Counted from the first letter of the stretch, positions 1 to 8,539 are shown. The stretch is 15,444 bases of DNA from Bacteroidales bacterium (GCA_030643125.1 DAOWML010000016.1:1-15444), one strand, 5' to 3'. Made by a program: numbers and translations. Notes: generated by a model from the letters alone, not told the origin.

Positions 1-398
1 AACCTTTTGAAATAACCCGTTATTGCTGCAAGATTTCTTCTTCAAATCTCACACTCTATTTGCTTTCTGTAAATTTATTCTTATCTCGAACTGAGGTTAA
101 TACTGAATTTTAATTGTTTTAGGTGTTTCTCATTTATTAGGAACTATATACAAACATTTTATTGACTTTAAAAAAGATAATAAGTCTTGGTTTGCAAAAG
201 AGTAATCAGACTTGATGGTTATTATTTAACTTCTGGGTTGCCATTCTCAATCATTTATTACTAAGATATTAAAATCAGAAATTAAATATAAAGTTTATTT
301 GGGAGAGAAAAATTTAAACTTTGTTTAAGTATTTTTGTCTTAAGTGTAATAATTTTCAAAATTTGGGGTCAAAAATACTTATATAATATTCTTATAAT
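1..398. other. AT-rich non-coding region upstream of efflux operon
   Basis: I see no open frame with recognisable protein content on either strand. The stretch is very AT-rich. It holds a small perfect inverted repeat at 11-24 (AATAAC-CC-GTTATT), too short to interpret alone, and candidate promoter elements close to the first efflux gene, listed separately. RND operons often have a regulator gene next to them; none is visible on this side within the window. Confidence 0.6.
334..365 (+). promoter_or_regulatory. Candidate Bacteroidota-type promoter of the efflux operon
   Basis: A TTTG at 334-337 is followed after 20 bases by AAAATTTG at 358-365. This is one mismatch from the -7 consensus TAnnTTTG at the usual 19-21 base spacing, and it would give a leader of roughly 25-30 bases before the ATG at 399. 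The TTTG is also the end of an exact TAnnTTTG match (TATTTTTG, 330-337), which could be an alternative -7 element with no good -33 partner. A, T and TTTG strings are common in such AT-rich DNA, so this is only a candidate. Confidence 0.3.
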
Positions 399-1580
399 AT
401 GAAACAGATTGACAGAAGGATAGTCATTATTGCCGCCTTTATTTTTATTGTTGGTATGGCATTTGGATTAATGAAGTTTTTAATAGCGCAGAAAGAAAAA
501 CCCTTTAAACGACCGGTAGTAGTTGCTAAACGATTAGTTAAAGCTGAAAAAGTAAAATATAAAACAATTATTTCTCCTGTATTTGCAACCGGCAGATTAA
601 CATCAGTTTCAGAAATTGATGTTGTTGCTGAGGCTTCGGGGAAAATATTAAAATCAAATATTCCGTTAAAAAAAGGTGCAGAGTTTTCCAAAGGCGACGT
701 GTTGTTTACTATTTATACGGATGAAGCTGTTTTAGCATTGAAATCTAAAAAGAGTCAGTTCTTAAATTCATTAGCAAATCTTTTACCCGATATAAAAATT
801 GATTATCCTGAATATGATACTCAATTTAGGGAGTTTTTTACTTCAATTGACGTAAACAAAAAACTTCCCGATCTTCCTGAATTGAAAAGTGAGAAATTGG
901 AAATTTTCCTTGCCAGCAGGAATGTGTTGAGTGATTATTACGGAATTTTAAAAGATGAACTGCAGTTAAGCCGCCATACTGTTGTTGCTCCATTTAAAGG
1001 AACTTATTCTGATGTTTATCTGGAAGCAGGAGCCTATACAAATATGGGAGGGCGAGTTGCTCACGCAATACAAACAGATGTTTTGGAATTGGAATTGCCT
1101 TTGGAAAAATTTGATGCCGAATGGGTTAAAATTGGTGATAAGGTAAAAGTTTCTTCTGCATCACGAAATACTAACTGGCAAGGAAAGGTAGTTAGGAAAA
1201 GTAAGTTTGTAGATCCCAACACGCAATCTTTAGGAGTGTTTATTCGAATAAATAATTCAAAAGAAAAACCAGTTTTAGTTGGAGAGTATTTAAAAGCTAA
1301 TTTGCCTGGACGTTCTGTAAGTAATGTAATGGAAATTCCCCGAAATGCTGTTTTTAATTCTAACGAAGTTTTTGTTGTCAACAATGGTATCTTGCAGAAG
1401 AAAATAATTAATGTTATTAAGGTAAACGAAAAATCATTGATATTTAATGGTTTAAAAGAAGGAGAAATGATTGTTATGCAGCCTTTAATTAATGTTTTGG
1501 AAGGAACTTTAGTTGAAATTCAAGGACAACAAAAAGAAGGAAAAACAATTAAAAAGGGAGCAAAATCTAAAAAAGAATAA
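399..1580 (+). CDS. RND efflux periplasmic adaptor (HlyD/MFP family)
   Basis: This is the membrane-fusion protein of a tripartite efflux pump, linking the RND permease to the TolC-type channel across the periplasm. The 393-residue product starts with a short basic segment and a hydrophobic anchor at about residues 8-30 with no lipobox, so it is probably held in the inner membrane by an uncleaved helix. A first half-lipoyl segment lies around residues 70-105 (VVAEASGKI, then KKGAEFSKGDVLF). A helical hairpin region follows at about 108-190, the second lipoyl half at about 193-215 (VVAPFKGTYSDV, then EAGAY), and beta-barrel and membrane-proximal domains fill the rest. The hairpin is short, and the C-terminus (about 378-393) is lysine-rich. 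It is the first gene of a plus-strand operon with the permease and TolC genes. The ATG at 399 has no clear Shine-Dalgarno sequence. Substrate is not predictable from sequence. Confidence 0.9.
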   Translation: MKQIDRRIVIIAAFIFIVGMAFGLMKFLIAQKEKPFKRPVVVAKRLVKAEKVKYKTIISPVFATGRLTSVSEIDVVAEASGKILKSNIPLKKGAEFSKGDVLFTIYTDEAVLALKSKKSQFLNSLANLLPDIKIDYPEYDTQFREFFTSIDVNKKLPDLPELKSEKLEIFLASRNVLSDYYGILKDELQLSRHTVVAPFKGTYSDVYLEAGAYTNMGGRVAHAIQTDVLELELPLEKFDAEWVKIGDKVKVSSASRNTNWQGKVVRKSKFVDPNTQSLGVFIRINNSKEKPVLVGEYLKANLPGRSVSNVMEIPRNAVFNSNEVFVVNNGILQKKIINVIKVNEKSLIFNGLKEGEMIVMQPLINVLEGTLVEIQGQQKEGKTIKKGAKSKKE

Positions 1581-1609
1581 TATTAAAATATATGAAGGTT
1601 ACCCTTTAG

Positions 1610-1730
1610 GTAATTTCTAAAAAAATAGTGAAATTCGAGACGCAAGAAATTTTAAAAACAGAGTTTACTATCGTAAATGATGGATTTAAAATTTTGAAGT
1701 AACGAAGAAGTTTGAATTTTTAGAAATTAC
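1610..1730. repeat. Long imperfect palindrome between adaptor and permease genes
   Basis: This lies inside the 165-base spacer between two genes of one operon. The outer arms are a perfect 14-base inverted repeat: GTAATTTCTAAAAA at 1610-1623 and its complement at 1717-1730. Nested inside is a perfect 10-base pair of arms, AAATTTTAAA at 1647-1656 and TTTAAAATTT at 1685-1694. A near-perfect central hairpin sits at 1663-1678 (GTTTAC, TATC, GTAAAT). Nested arms around a centre suggest a folded RNA or a small non-autonomous palindromic element. No T-tract follows it, so a simple terminator is unlikely. Confidence 0.55.
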
Positions 1731-1745
1731 TTTTAATAAATAAAG

Positions 1746-4700
1746 ATGATGAGGAAACTAATAGAACGTTTTGTTGAATATCCTATATATGCTAATCTTA
1801 TTATAGTTTTTGTATTAATAGCCGGATTAGCAAGTTTGTTTTCCATGAATAAAGCTTTTTTCCCGGAAACTGAAAGTCGGATTATTACCGTATCTGTTTA
1901 TTACCCGGGAGCTTCGCCTGTTGAAATGGAAGAAGGAGTTACTTCGCGTATTGAAGAAGCTATCAGGGGTTTGGTTGGTATCAAGGAAATAAATTCGACA
2001 TCTGTTGAAAATAGTGCAAGAGTAACTATTGAAACGACAGGAGAATATCCGATTGATGAAGTTTTAATGGAGGTTAAAACAGCGGTTGATGGAATTTCGT
2101 CATTACCAACGGCAGCTGAACGGCCTATAGTTGCAAAACGCAGATCAAGAGCAGGGGCATTGTATATGACATTAGTTTCTGCCGGAGAATCCGATGTTGA
2201 TTTAATGACTTTAAAAGAATATGGTCAGCGAATAGAGGAAGATCTAATGAACTCCGGAGTTATGAGTCAGGTAACAGTATCAGGTTTTCCACCGCCTGAA
2301 ATTTCAGTTGAAGTAAAGGAAGAGGAATTACTTCGTTACAAGATTACTATAAGTGAAATTATAAGAGCAATACAATTAAATAATCAGGATATTTCCGGTG
2401 GTCAGATTAAATCTGATGAAGAAGAGTTATTGATTCGTCTTCGCTCCAGAAGTACCAACCCTGTTAAAATTGGAAACATTATTGTTCGAGGAAAATCTGA
2501 TGGAGGTTTTATAAGAATTCGTGATATTGCCGAAGTAAAAAAGAAATTTGCTGATACATCAAACAAATCATGGATTAATGATAGAAATGCTGTATTTATT
2601 GGTGTTGATAAATTACCTGAGGAAGACCTGGAAGAGATTACAATATATGCCAGGAAATATGCAGAAGAATTTAATGCTGAAAATCATGGAGTGAGATTAG
2701 AAATATCATTCTCTTTTTTAGAGCTCTTAGATAGTCGTTTAAACCTTCTTACAAAGAATGGCTTAATTGGTTTGGTTTTAGTAATTATTGTATTATCCAT
2801 GTTTCTGAGTGTGCGGTTATCCTTATGGGTTTCATGGGGTATCCCGTTTAGTTTCCTGGCAATGTTTATTTATGCGAATCTTGCAGGTATTACCATAAAT
2901 ATGATATCCTTATTTGGAATGATACTGGTAATTGGAATTCTGGTGGATGATGGAATTGTAATAGCAGAAAATATATACCTGCATTTCGAAAAAGGTAAAA
3001 CACCTATGAAAGCTGCTGTTGATGGTACAATGGAAGTTATGCCTGCTGTTTTAACTTCGGTTACTACAACTATTATTGCATTTGTGCCATTATTGTTACT
3101 GACAGGAACACGAATGGAAATGATGTATCATATGGCAATTGTGGTTGTGGCAAGTTTGTTCTTTTCTTTATTTGAAGCATTTTTTGTTTTACCTGCTCAC
3201 CTGAGTAGTAATATGATACTTAGTCGTAAAAGTTTAGAAAAGAAAAAAAGAGGTATAAAAAAGTATTTCGAACGATTTATTATTTGGTTACGTGATGATA
3301 TTTACCATCATATTTTGATTTGGTTGTTAAAATGGCGACATGCAGTAATCGGAATTCCGGTTGCATTGTTTTTAATTACTGTTGGTTTGGTTGCCGGTGG
3401 CCATATTAAGAATACTTTCTTTCCGATGGTCGATTTTGATAATTTTGAAGTCAATATAGCTTTTACTCCGGGCGATGGTGAAAAACAAACAAAAGCGTAT
3501 TTAGATAAATTTGAATTGGATGTTTGGGAAGTAAATAAAGAGCTTACAAAAGAATTTAATCTGGAAGAAGATATTATTGATTTGGTCATGAAATCTGTGG
3601 GAAGTTCATTTAGCGGTCAGGAGATTGGTTCACATGCCGGAAATCTCAGGATTTATCCGATAAATCTGGAAGGGATAGATATAAGCGGGCATGAGATTGC
3701 TAATCGGGTAAGAAAGAAAATTGGACAAGTTCCGGAATCAAGAAAATTTACTGTAGCAGGTCGAAATCGTTGGGGATCACCTGTTTCAATAAGTTTAATG
3801 TCTAAAAACTTACAGGAATTAGATGAAGCAAAGGAATATTTAATGAACCGTTTGTCGGAGTTACCACAATTAAAAGATATTAATGAAAATGTAGCTTTAG
3901 GAAAGCAGGAGATTAGATTAAAATTAAAACCTAAAGCATATTTTCTTGGTTTAGACGAAAATACGATAGCACAACAGGTACGACAGGGATTTTATGGAGG
4001 ACAGGCGCAGCGATTACAGGAAGGCCGTGATGAATTGCGTATTTGGGTGCGTTATCCAAAATCGGATCGCCTTACTATAGGACAAATGGAAAATATGAAA
4101 ATTAAAACGGCTAAAGGAGAATTCCCTTTAACCGAGTTGGTCGATTATCATATGGAAAGAGGCCCTGTTGCAATTAATCGTTATAATGGTTCAAGAGAAA
4201 TTAGGGTTGAAGCAGAAACTGTTAATCCAATGGCTCCTGTTCCTGAAATATTAGATCAAATTACACGTGAAATAATGCCCGATGTTGAAGCTCAGTTTGC
4301 AGGTATTCGATATGAATATCAGGGCCAACAAAAAGCAGGAAATGAAGCAATGGCTAAAATTATACCATATTTTTCAATCGCATTTCTAATTATTATTTTT
4401 ATTATGATTATTCATTTTAAAAGTTTTAATCAAACTTTAATAATATTGGCTATGATACCTTTATCAATGCTTGGAGTATTCTGGGGGCATGGAATTCACG
4501 GGAAGCCTTTATCATTAATGAGTCTTTGGGGAATGGTTGCACTAACGGGGGTAATTATTAACGATGCTATCGTATTTCTTTCGAAATACGATAGTAGTTT
4601 ACTTGAAGGTAGAAAAGTTCATGATGCCATTGTTGAAGCAGGAAAACTTAGGTTAAGGCCTATTATTCTTACCACTGTGACAACATCAGTCGGGTTATTC

Positions 4701-4958
4701 CCAATGATTCTTGAAAAAAGCGTACAGGCTCAGTTTCTTATTCCAATGGCAATTAGTTTGGCTTATGGAGTAGCAATTGGTACGATATTTATTCTGATAT
4801 TTTTCCCGGTTTTAATTATGTTGTTAAATGATGTGAGAGTTTATTTAAAATTATTGTGGACAGGAATTCGACCTAAACGAGAAGATGTTGAGGTAGCTAT
4901 AATCTTAAAAAAACGTAAAATAAAGTACGAAACAAATACACGAAGTCAAGATGAGTAA
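1746..4958 (+). CDS. RND efflux permease, inner membrane
   Basis: This is the proton-driven pump subunit, which takes substrate from the periplasm or inner leaflet and passes it to the TolC channel through the adaptor. Its 1070 residues match the usual size of trimeric RND permeases and show the internal duplication: TM1 at about 15-35 then a large periplasmic loop, the TM2-6 cluster at about 335-485, TM7 at about 532-552 then a second periplasmic loop, and the TM8-12 cluster at about 872-1028. The paired aspartates of TM4 are present (D401-D402 in GILVDDGIVIAENI). The position of the TM10 lysine of AcrB carries Asn-Asp instead (N939-D940 in GVIINDAIVF). The start is ATGATG, so residue 1 or 2 may be the initiator. 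The 3' end overlaps the TolC gene by 8 bases, suggesting translational coupling. Family assignment is firm; the substrate (drug, bile salt, lipid or other) is unknown. Confidence 0.95.
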   Translation: MMRKLIERFVEYPIYANLIIVFVLIAGLASLFSMNKAFFPETESRIITVSVYYPGASPVEMEEGVTSRIEEAIRGLVGIKEINSTSVENSARVTIETTGEYPIDEVLMEVKTAVDGISSLPTAAERPIVAKRRSRAGALYMTLVSAGESDVDLMTLKEYGQRIEEDLMNSGVMSQVTVSGFPPPEISVEVKEEELLRYKITISEIIRAIQLNNQDISGGQIKSDEEELLIRLRSRSTNPVKIGNIIVRGKSDGGFIRIRDIAEVKKKFADTSNKSWINDRNAVFIGVDKLPEEDLEEITIYARKYAEEFNAENHGVRLEISFSFLELLDSRLNLLTKNGLIGLVLVIIVLSMFLSVRLSLWVSWGIPFSFLAMFIYANLAGITINMISLFGMILVIGILVDDGIVIAENIYLHFEKGKTPMKAAVDGTMEVMPAVLTSVTTTIIAFVPLLLLTGTRMEMMYHMAIVVVASLFFSLFEAFFVLPAHLSSNMILSRKSLEKKKRGIKKYFERFIIWLRDDIYHHILIWLLKWRHAVIGIPVALFLITVGLVAGGHIKNTFFPMVDFDNFEVNIAFTPGDGEKQTKAYLDKFELDVWEVNKELTKEFNLEEDIIDLVMKSVGSSFSGQEIGSHAGNLRIYPINLEGIDISGHEIANRVRKKIGQVPESRKFTVAGRNRWGSPVSISLMSKNLQELDEAKEYLMNRLSELPQLKDINENVALGKQEIRLKLKPKAYFLGLDENTIAQQVRQGFYGGQAQRLQEGRDELRIWVRYPKSDRLTIGQMENMKIKTAKGEFPLTELVDYHMERGPVAINRYNGSREIRVEAETVNPMAPVPEILDQITREIMPDVEAQFAGIRYEYQGQQKAGNEAMAKIIPYFSIAFLIIIFIMIIHFKSFNQTLIILAMIPLSMLGVFWGHGIHGKPLSLMSLWGMVALTGVIINDAIVFLSKYDSSLLEGRKVHDAIVEAGKLRLRPIILTTVTTSVGLFPMILEKSVQAQFLIPMAISLAYGVAIGTIFILIFFPVLIMLLNDVRVYLKLLWTGIRPKREDVEVAIILKKRKIKYETNTRSQDE

Positions 4959-6252
4959 AAAGAGTTTTATACTATATATTCTTTTAGCAGTAATTGTTTT
5001 TTCTGCTTTATCGGTGAAATCACAGGAAACTGCTTTAAGTGTTTCAGATGCTTTAGAAAAAGCACTTACAAATAATTATGGAATTATTATCTCAAAATCT
5101 GATATTGATATTGCCAGTATAAATAATAGCTGGGGAACCGCCGGAAGATATCCTACCATAGGCTTTAGTGCATCATCAGCCAATAGTCAGGAATTAATAA
5201 ATAATACTACATCAAACATAATTTCCGGTGGTATTGGTTTAAACTGGACTATTTTCAATGGATTTAGAGTAAATATTACAAAAGATAAACTGGAGAAACT
5301 TGAAAATCTTACAAAGGGTCGTTCTGCAGTTGTTGTGGAAAGTACTATTCAAGATGTAGTAATGGATTATTACAATATTTTATTGCAGAAAGAAAGACTG
5401 GATGTTTTAAAGAAAGTAATGTTACTTTCAAAAGACAGGTATGATTATGAGCTGGTTCGTTATGAAATTGGTGGGTCGGTTACATATAATGTTTTGTTGG
5501 CAAAAAACATTTATCTGAACGATAAATCTTTGTATTTAAATCAGGAAGTTATTTTGCGTAATACCATCCGAAATTTTAACTTTTTGCTAGGCGAGGTATC
5601 ACAACAAACATGGACTTTCTCCGAAGAATTTAATTCGGATACTACTGAATATATTTTAGGAGATTTAATAGACAAGATGTTGGCCAATAATCAAACTTTG
5701 CAAAATCAGTATGCAAACCTATTATTACAAAAGAATGAAATTGATTTACAAAGGAGTTCGCTTTATCCCCAGGTAAGTTTATCGGCTGGTGTTGATAATT
5801 CGTATTCATGGATTAACTCCGAAACGCAAGATGTTTACAGCGAAGCATTTACACCTTACGGGAATGTATCTTTATCGTACGATCTTTATTCGGCAGGAAA
5901 TCGCAAAAGAGCTATAAACATTGCAAAAATAAACGAAGAAATAACTCAGGTTGAAACTGATGAAATGAAACATAGCTTAACAAATCAGTTATTTAATGAA
6001 TATGATGTTTACAATTTACGTAAAACACTTCTGAATGTAGCCAATGAAAGCCTGGAAGCAGCAGAAATGAATATGCAAATTGCTGACGAAAAATTCAAAT
6101 CAGGGGCAATAAACTCATTTAATTATCGCGATATTCAGTTAAGTTATTTAACCTCTGCCTTAAATCAACTGCAATCAATTTATAATCTGATATATTCTAA
6201 TACTACCTTAACACGATTAACCGGGGGTTTTTTGGATGAGCCCAATCCTTAA
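4951..6252 (+). CDS. TolC-family outer-membrane efflux channel
   Basis: This is the outer-membrane exit duct of the pump encoded by the two genes before it. The 433-residue product has a signal peptide (basic start, hydrophobic core at about 6-22, likely cut just before or at the SQE around residue 24). It lacks a Cys lipobox, so it is not a lipoprotein. Two TolC structural repeats are visible: each starts with an amphipathic helix and reaches a barrel strand with the family pattern, GLNWTIFNGFRVNI at about 96-109 in the first half and SLSYDLYSAGNRKRA in the second. Long coiled-coil helices separate them. It starts inside the last codons of the permease gene, so it is almost certainly co-translated with it. 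Its stop lies 4 bases from the stop of the convergent barrel gene. Confidence 0.93.
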   Translation: MSKKSFILYILLAVIVFSALSVKSQETALSVSDALEKALTNNYGIIISKSDIDIASINNSWGTAGRYPTIGFSASSANSQELINNTTSNIISGGIGLNWTIFNGFRVNITKDKLEKLENLTKGRSAVVVESTIQDVVMDYYNILLQKERLDVLKKVMLLSKDRYDYELVRYEIGGSVTYNVLLAKNIYLNDKSLYLNQEVILRNTIRNFNFLLGEVSQQTWTFSEEFNSDTTEYILGDLIDKMLANNQTLQNQYANLLLQKNEIDLQRSSLYPQVSLSAGVDNSYSWINSETQDVYSEAFTPYGNVSLSYDLYSAGNRKRAINIAKINEEITQVETDEMKHSLTNQLFNEYDVYNLRKTLLNVANESLEAAEMNMQIADEKFKSGAINSFNYRDIQLSYLTSALNQLQSIYNLIYSNTTLTRLTGGFLDEPNP

Positions 6253-6256
6253 TCCC

Positions 6257-7540
6257 TTAATTTTTTGAAGAAAAAATCTCAGGCGAAAAGGCTAATTGTA
6301 TCCACATGAAGTATTGTGTATTTGCCGCATTACCATTAACTCCCTGAAGAATCTCCATACTTTTTGTGGCATTAAACAATGACAATCCTACTCTTAATTC
6401 TGCCGGCAATTCAGCTTTGTATTTATACATAATATCAATTTCATCACCTAAAGATTTTTTTAATTTAGCTGTATTATTAACAGGGTCGGGGATACTTTTT
6501 TGTGTAGAAAAATTATGATAAACTACACGCAAACTATTTTTGCTGTTAAATGCCAGGTTAGTTTTAGCATATATATCGACTAAGCCTGCATCGGAAACGC
6601 TCTTTGATAACACAGAAAAATAATCCATATTACCTAAGAATTTGTTTCTGGCTCCATACAGGAGATCAAATGAATAATCGGTATTTGATGTATTTGAAGG
6701 ATCGTTACCACTAATAATATCTATTCCCGGACCTGCGCCAATTTTATCTGAAAATTTATATAAGCCTTTTAGTGACAATAAATAGGCATTTACCTTCTGA
6801 CTATTTATATTAGTTCCTGATTGATGATAAAAATATCCATCAATTTCGAAACTTTTACTTTGTGTTTTAAAACAGGGGCCATACGTGGCAGTTACATAAA
6901 TAGTTTCGCTACCCTCTTCCTTTTGATATCCTGACAAAATCCCCATAAAACTTAATTTTGAACTTTGCCCTAAATTTTTACTTAAATAGATGAAATCTAA
7001 AAATTTCATCTTGTCAGGAGTATATTCATTCCCAATCTTGTTTTCATCATCATTATTTAATGATAATCCGACATCAGCTCTGAAATCTTTATTATCAAAT
7101 TTGAATAACATCCCATCGTATGTCAGGCCGGTTTGACTCCAATTTCTCTTTGCAAGAAGTCTTTGATCGTCATATACCCATTCTTGTCGCCCGATTTTTA
7201 AAAATGAATAATCACCAGGATTTAGTTGAAACCATGCTTCATATAAATCAATACTGGCAACATCTCCTTTAACTGAAGTAGAACTATAAAGGCCTTCATC
7301 TCCCCATACTCTCACATCTTGTCCCGTAATTTTTAAACTGTATTTTTCATCATTATACGATAATCCAAGGCGGGTTCTTTGCGATATAAAATATGCGGTA
7401 TTATCATCTTCTGAAAACATCGATTTATAACCATGTCGTATTTCTCCTCTTGGCCTTAATTCTGCATTAATAGTAAATTGAGCCTTTAATGATGTAAATG
7501 CTATAGCAATTAATAAAGTAGTGATTCCAATTTTTTTCAT
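6257..7540 (-). CDS. Outer-membrane beta-barrel porin-like protein (alginate-export-like)
   Basis: The product has 427 residues, with a clean signal peptide and a likely cut after LKA at residues 18-20. The mature part is made of alternating hydrophobic/polar strands separated by Asn/Asp/Ser-rich turns, and ends in aromatic-rich strands, as expected for an outer-membrane barrel. The segment near residues 24-150 (ELRPRGEIRHGY, SQRTRLGLSY, then EAWFQL, KIGRQEW and LTYDGMLFKF) resembles the family often annotated as alginate export or hypothetical porin in Bacteroidota. The name comes from family resemblance; I see nothing that shows alginate as substrate. It lies 222 bases downstream of pstB on the same strand, so it may serve phosphate entry or simply be a separate unit. 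It has no recognised promoter and no Shine-Dalgarno sequence before the ATG. Confidence 0.7.
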   Translation of the reverse strand: MKKIGITTLLIAIAFTSLKAQFTINAELRPRGEIRHGYKSMFSEDDNTAYFISQRTRLGLSYNDEKYSLKITGQDVRVWGDEGLYSSTSVKGDVASIDLYEAWFQLNPGDYSFLKIGRQEWVYDDQRLLAKRNWSQTGLTYDGMLFKFDNKDFRADVGLSLNNDDENKIGNEYTPDKMKFLDFIYLSKNLGQSSKLSFMGILSGYQKEEGSETIYVTATYGPCFKTQSKSFEIDGYFYHQSGTNINSQKVNAYLLSLKGLYKFSDKIGAGPGIDIISGNDPSNTSNTDYSFDLLYGARNKFLGNMDYFSVLSKSVSDAGLVDIYAKTNLAFNSKNSLRVVYHNFSTQKSIPDPVNNTAKLKKSLGDEIDIMYKYKAELPAELRVGLSLFNATKSMEILQGVNGNAANTQYFMWIQLAFSPEIFSSKN

Positions 7541-7560
7541 TATCTGAGTTTAGTTAAAAA

Positions 7561-7661
7561 AGGTGCTAAGCGGCTAATTTTATAAAATACTCCAAAGTTT
7601 GCAATCTTATTATTAGCTTGTTAGTAAATCCCGTCTGCCGACAGGCAGGCGCTAAGCACCT
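7561..7661. repeat. Inverted-repeat-bounded element between pstB and the barrel gene
   Basis: AGGTGCTAAGC at 7561-7571 and GCTAAGCACCT at 7651-7661 are 11-base inverted arms with a single mismatch. They enclose about 80 bases that include the dispersed 17-base palindromic motif at 7633-7649, right against one arm. It sits just upstream of the barrel gene, so it could be a folded leader or a small non-autonomous repeat. No protein is encoded inside. Confidence 0.45.
7633..7649 (-). repeat. Dispersed palindromic repeat, copy 1
   Basis: On the minus strand this reads CCTGCCTGTCGGCAGAC, with a 5-base stem CTGCC / GGCAG around a 4-base loop. A second copy with one mismatch, in the loop, lies at 13584-13600 in the opposite orientation. 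Both copies are intergenic and far more GC-rich than their surroundings, which points to a genome-wide REP-like repeat rather than chance. Confidence 0.55.
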
Positions 7662-7762
7662 AAAGTGCAATTATTTTAGTTTTTAAATTGGATTTATTAT
7701 CTGATTAATGAGCTTGATGTTTGAGATTTGGTTTTTTATGAATGTGCCCAGTACAAAAAACG

Positions 7763-8524
7763 TTAACTGTATGTACCTTGGATGTAAGATTTTGTTAGTG
7801 CATTTTTGGGATGTTCAAATATTTGTTCAGCAGACCCGTGTTCAATAATTTCACCCAGGTACATAAATATCACGTAATCTGCAACACGCTTAGCTTGCCT
7901 TAAAATATGTGTTACCATTACAATAGTATAGCGCTGTTTTAGTTTTACAAATAATTCTTCAACCTCCCGGCTCGAAATAGGGTCAAGAGCCGACGTAGGT
8001 TCATCTGCCAATAAAATATCAGGGTCAACCGACAAGCCACGTGCAAGGCATAATCTCTGTTGTTGCCCTATTGAAAGTGCCGATGCAGGATCTTTCAGCC
8101 TGTCTTTTACCTCATCCCATAAACTAACTTGTCTTAAATAGTACTCGACTCTTTTATTCAGAAACCTTTTTTTTCGTCTTCCACTGATACGCAAACCATA
8201 AGTGATATTATCGTATATGTTCATTGGCAGTGGATAAGGAGTTTGTGCTAACAAGCCCATTTTTTTCCTTAATTCGGTAATCTCTGTTTTTGGATGAAGT
8301 ATATCTTCATCTCCATTAAAGATACTGCCTTGTATTTTAACCTCGGGATACAAATCAGTAAGACGATTCAAACTTTTTAATAAAGTTGTTTTACCACAAC
8401 CTGAAGGCCCAAGGATTACGGTAAGTTTTTTTTCGGGAATCTGAACGTTTATATCTTTTAAAATATGATTGTTACCAATAAAAAGGTTGAGGTCTTCTAT
8501 ATTTATTTTTGTTCCATTAATCAT
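7763..8524 (-). CDS. pstB: Phosphate ABC transporter ATP-binding protein PstB
   Basis: This is the cytoplasmic ATPase that powers phosphate import through PstC and PstA. The length of 253 residues is normal for PstB. Walker A is GPSGCGKTT at 39-47 with K45, and the Q-loop is around Q94 in LLAQTPYPLPMNIYDNI, a PstB-specific stretch. The ABC signature is LSIGQQQR at 150-157, Walker B is ILLADEP at 170-176 with E175 as the likely catalytic base, and the H-loop histidine is H206 in MVTH. The signature has Ile where LSGGQ has the first Gly, which is unusual but leaves the second Gly and Gln intact. It starts 15 bases after the pstA stop and is the last pst gene; no phoU follows in the window. Confidence 0.95.
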   Translation of the reverse strand: MINGTKINIEDLNLFIGNNHILKDINVQIPEKKLTVILGPSGCGKTTLLKSLNRLTDLYPEVKIQGSIFNGDEDILHPKTEITELRKKMGLLAQTPYPLPMNIYDNITYGLRISGRRKKRFLNKRVEYYLRQVSLWDEVKDRLKDPASALSIGQQQRLCLARGLSVDPDILLADEPTSALDPISSREVEELFVKLKQRYTIVMVTHILRQAKRVADYVIFMYLGEIIEHGSAEQIFEHPKNALTKSYIQGTYS

Positions 8525-8539
8525 AATTCATCATTTAAT

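Noticed and set aside
1..398. Truncated gene or regulator at the left edge
   Set aside because: No frame with recognisable protein sequence was seen on either strand, and the base composition looks intergenic.
1061..1384. Open frame on the minus strand opposite the adaptor gene
   Set aside because: It lies wholly within a well-supported gene, has no family features, and is best explained as a shadow.
6261..6276. T6-GAAG-A6 hairpin as a terminator for the efflux operon
   Set aside because: The stem is A/T only and lies within the coding end of the convergent barrel gene; too weak to call.
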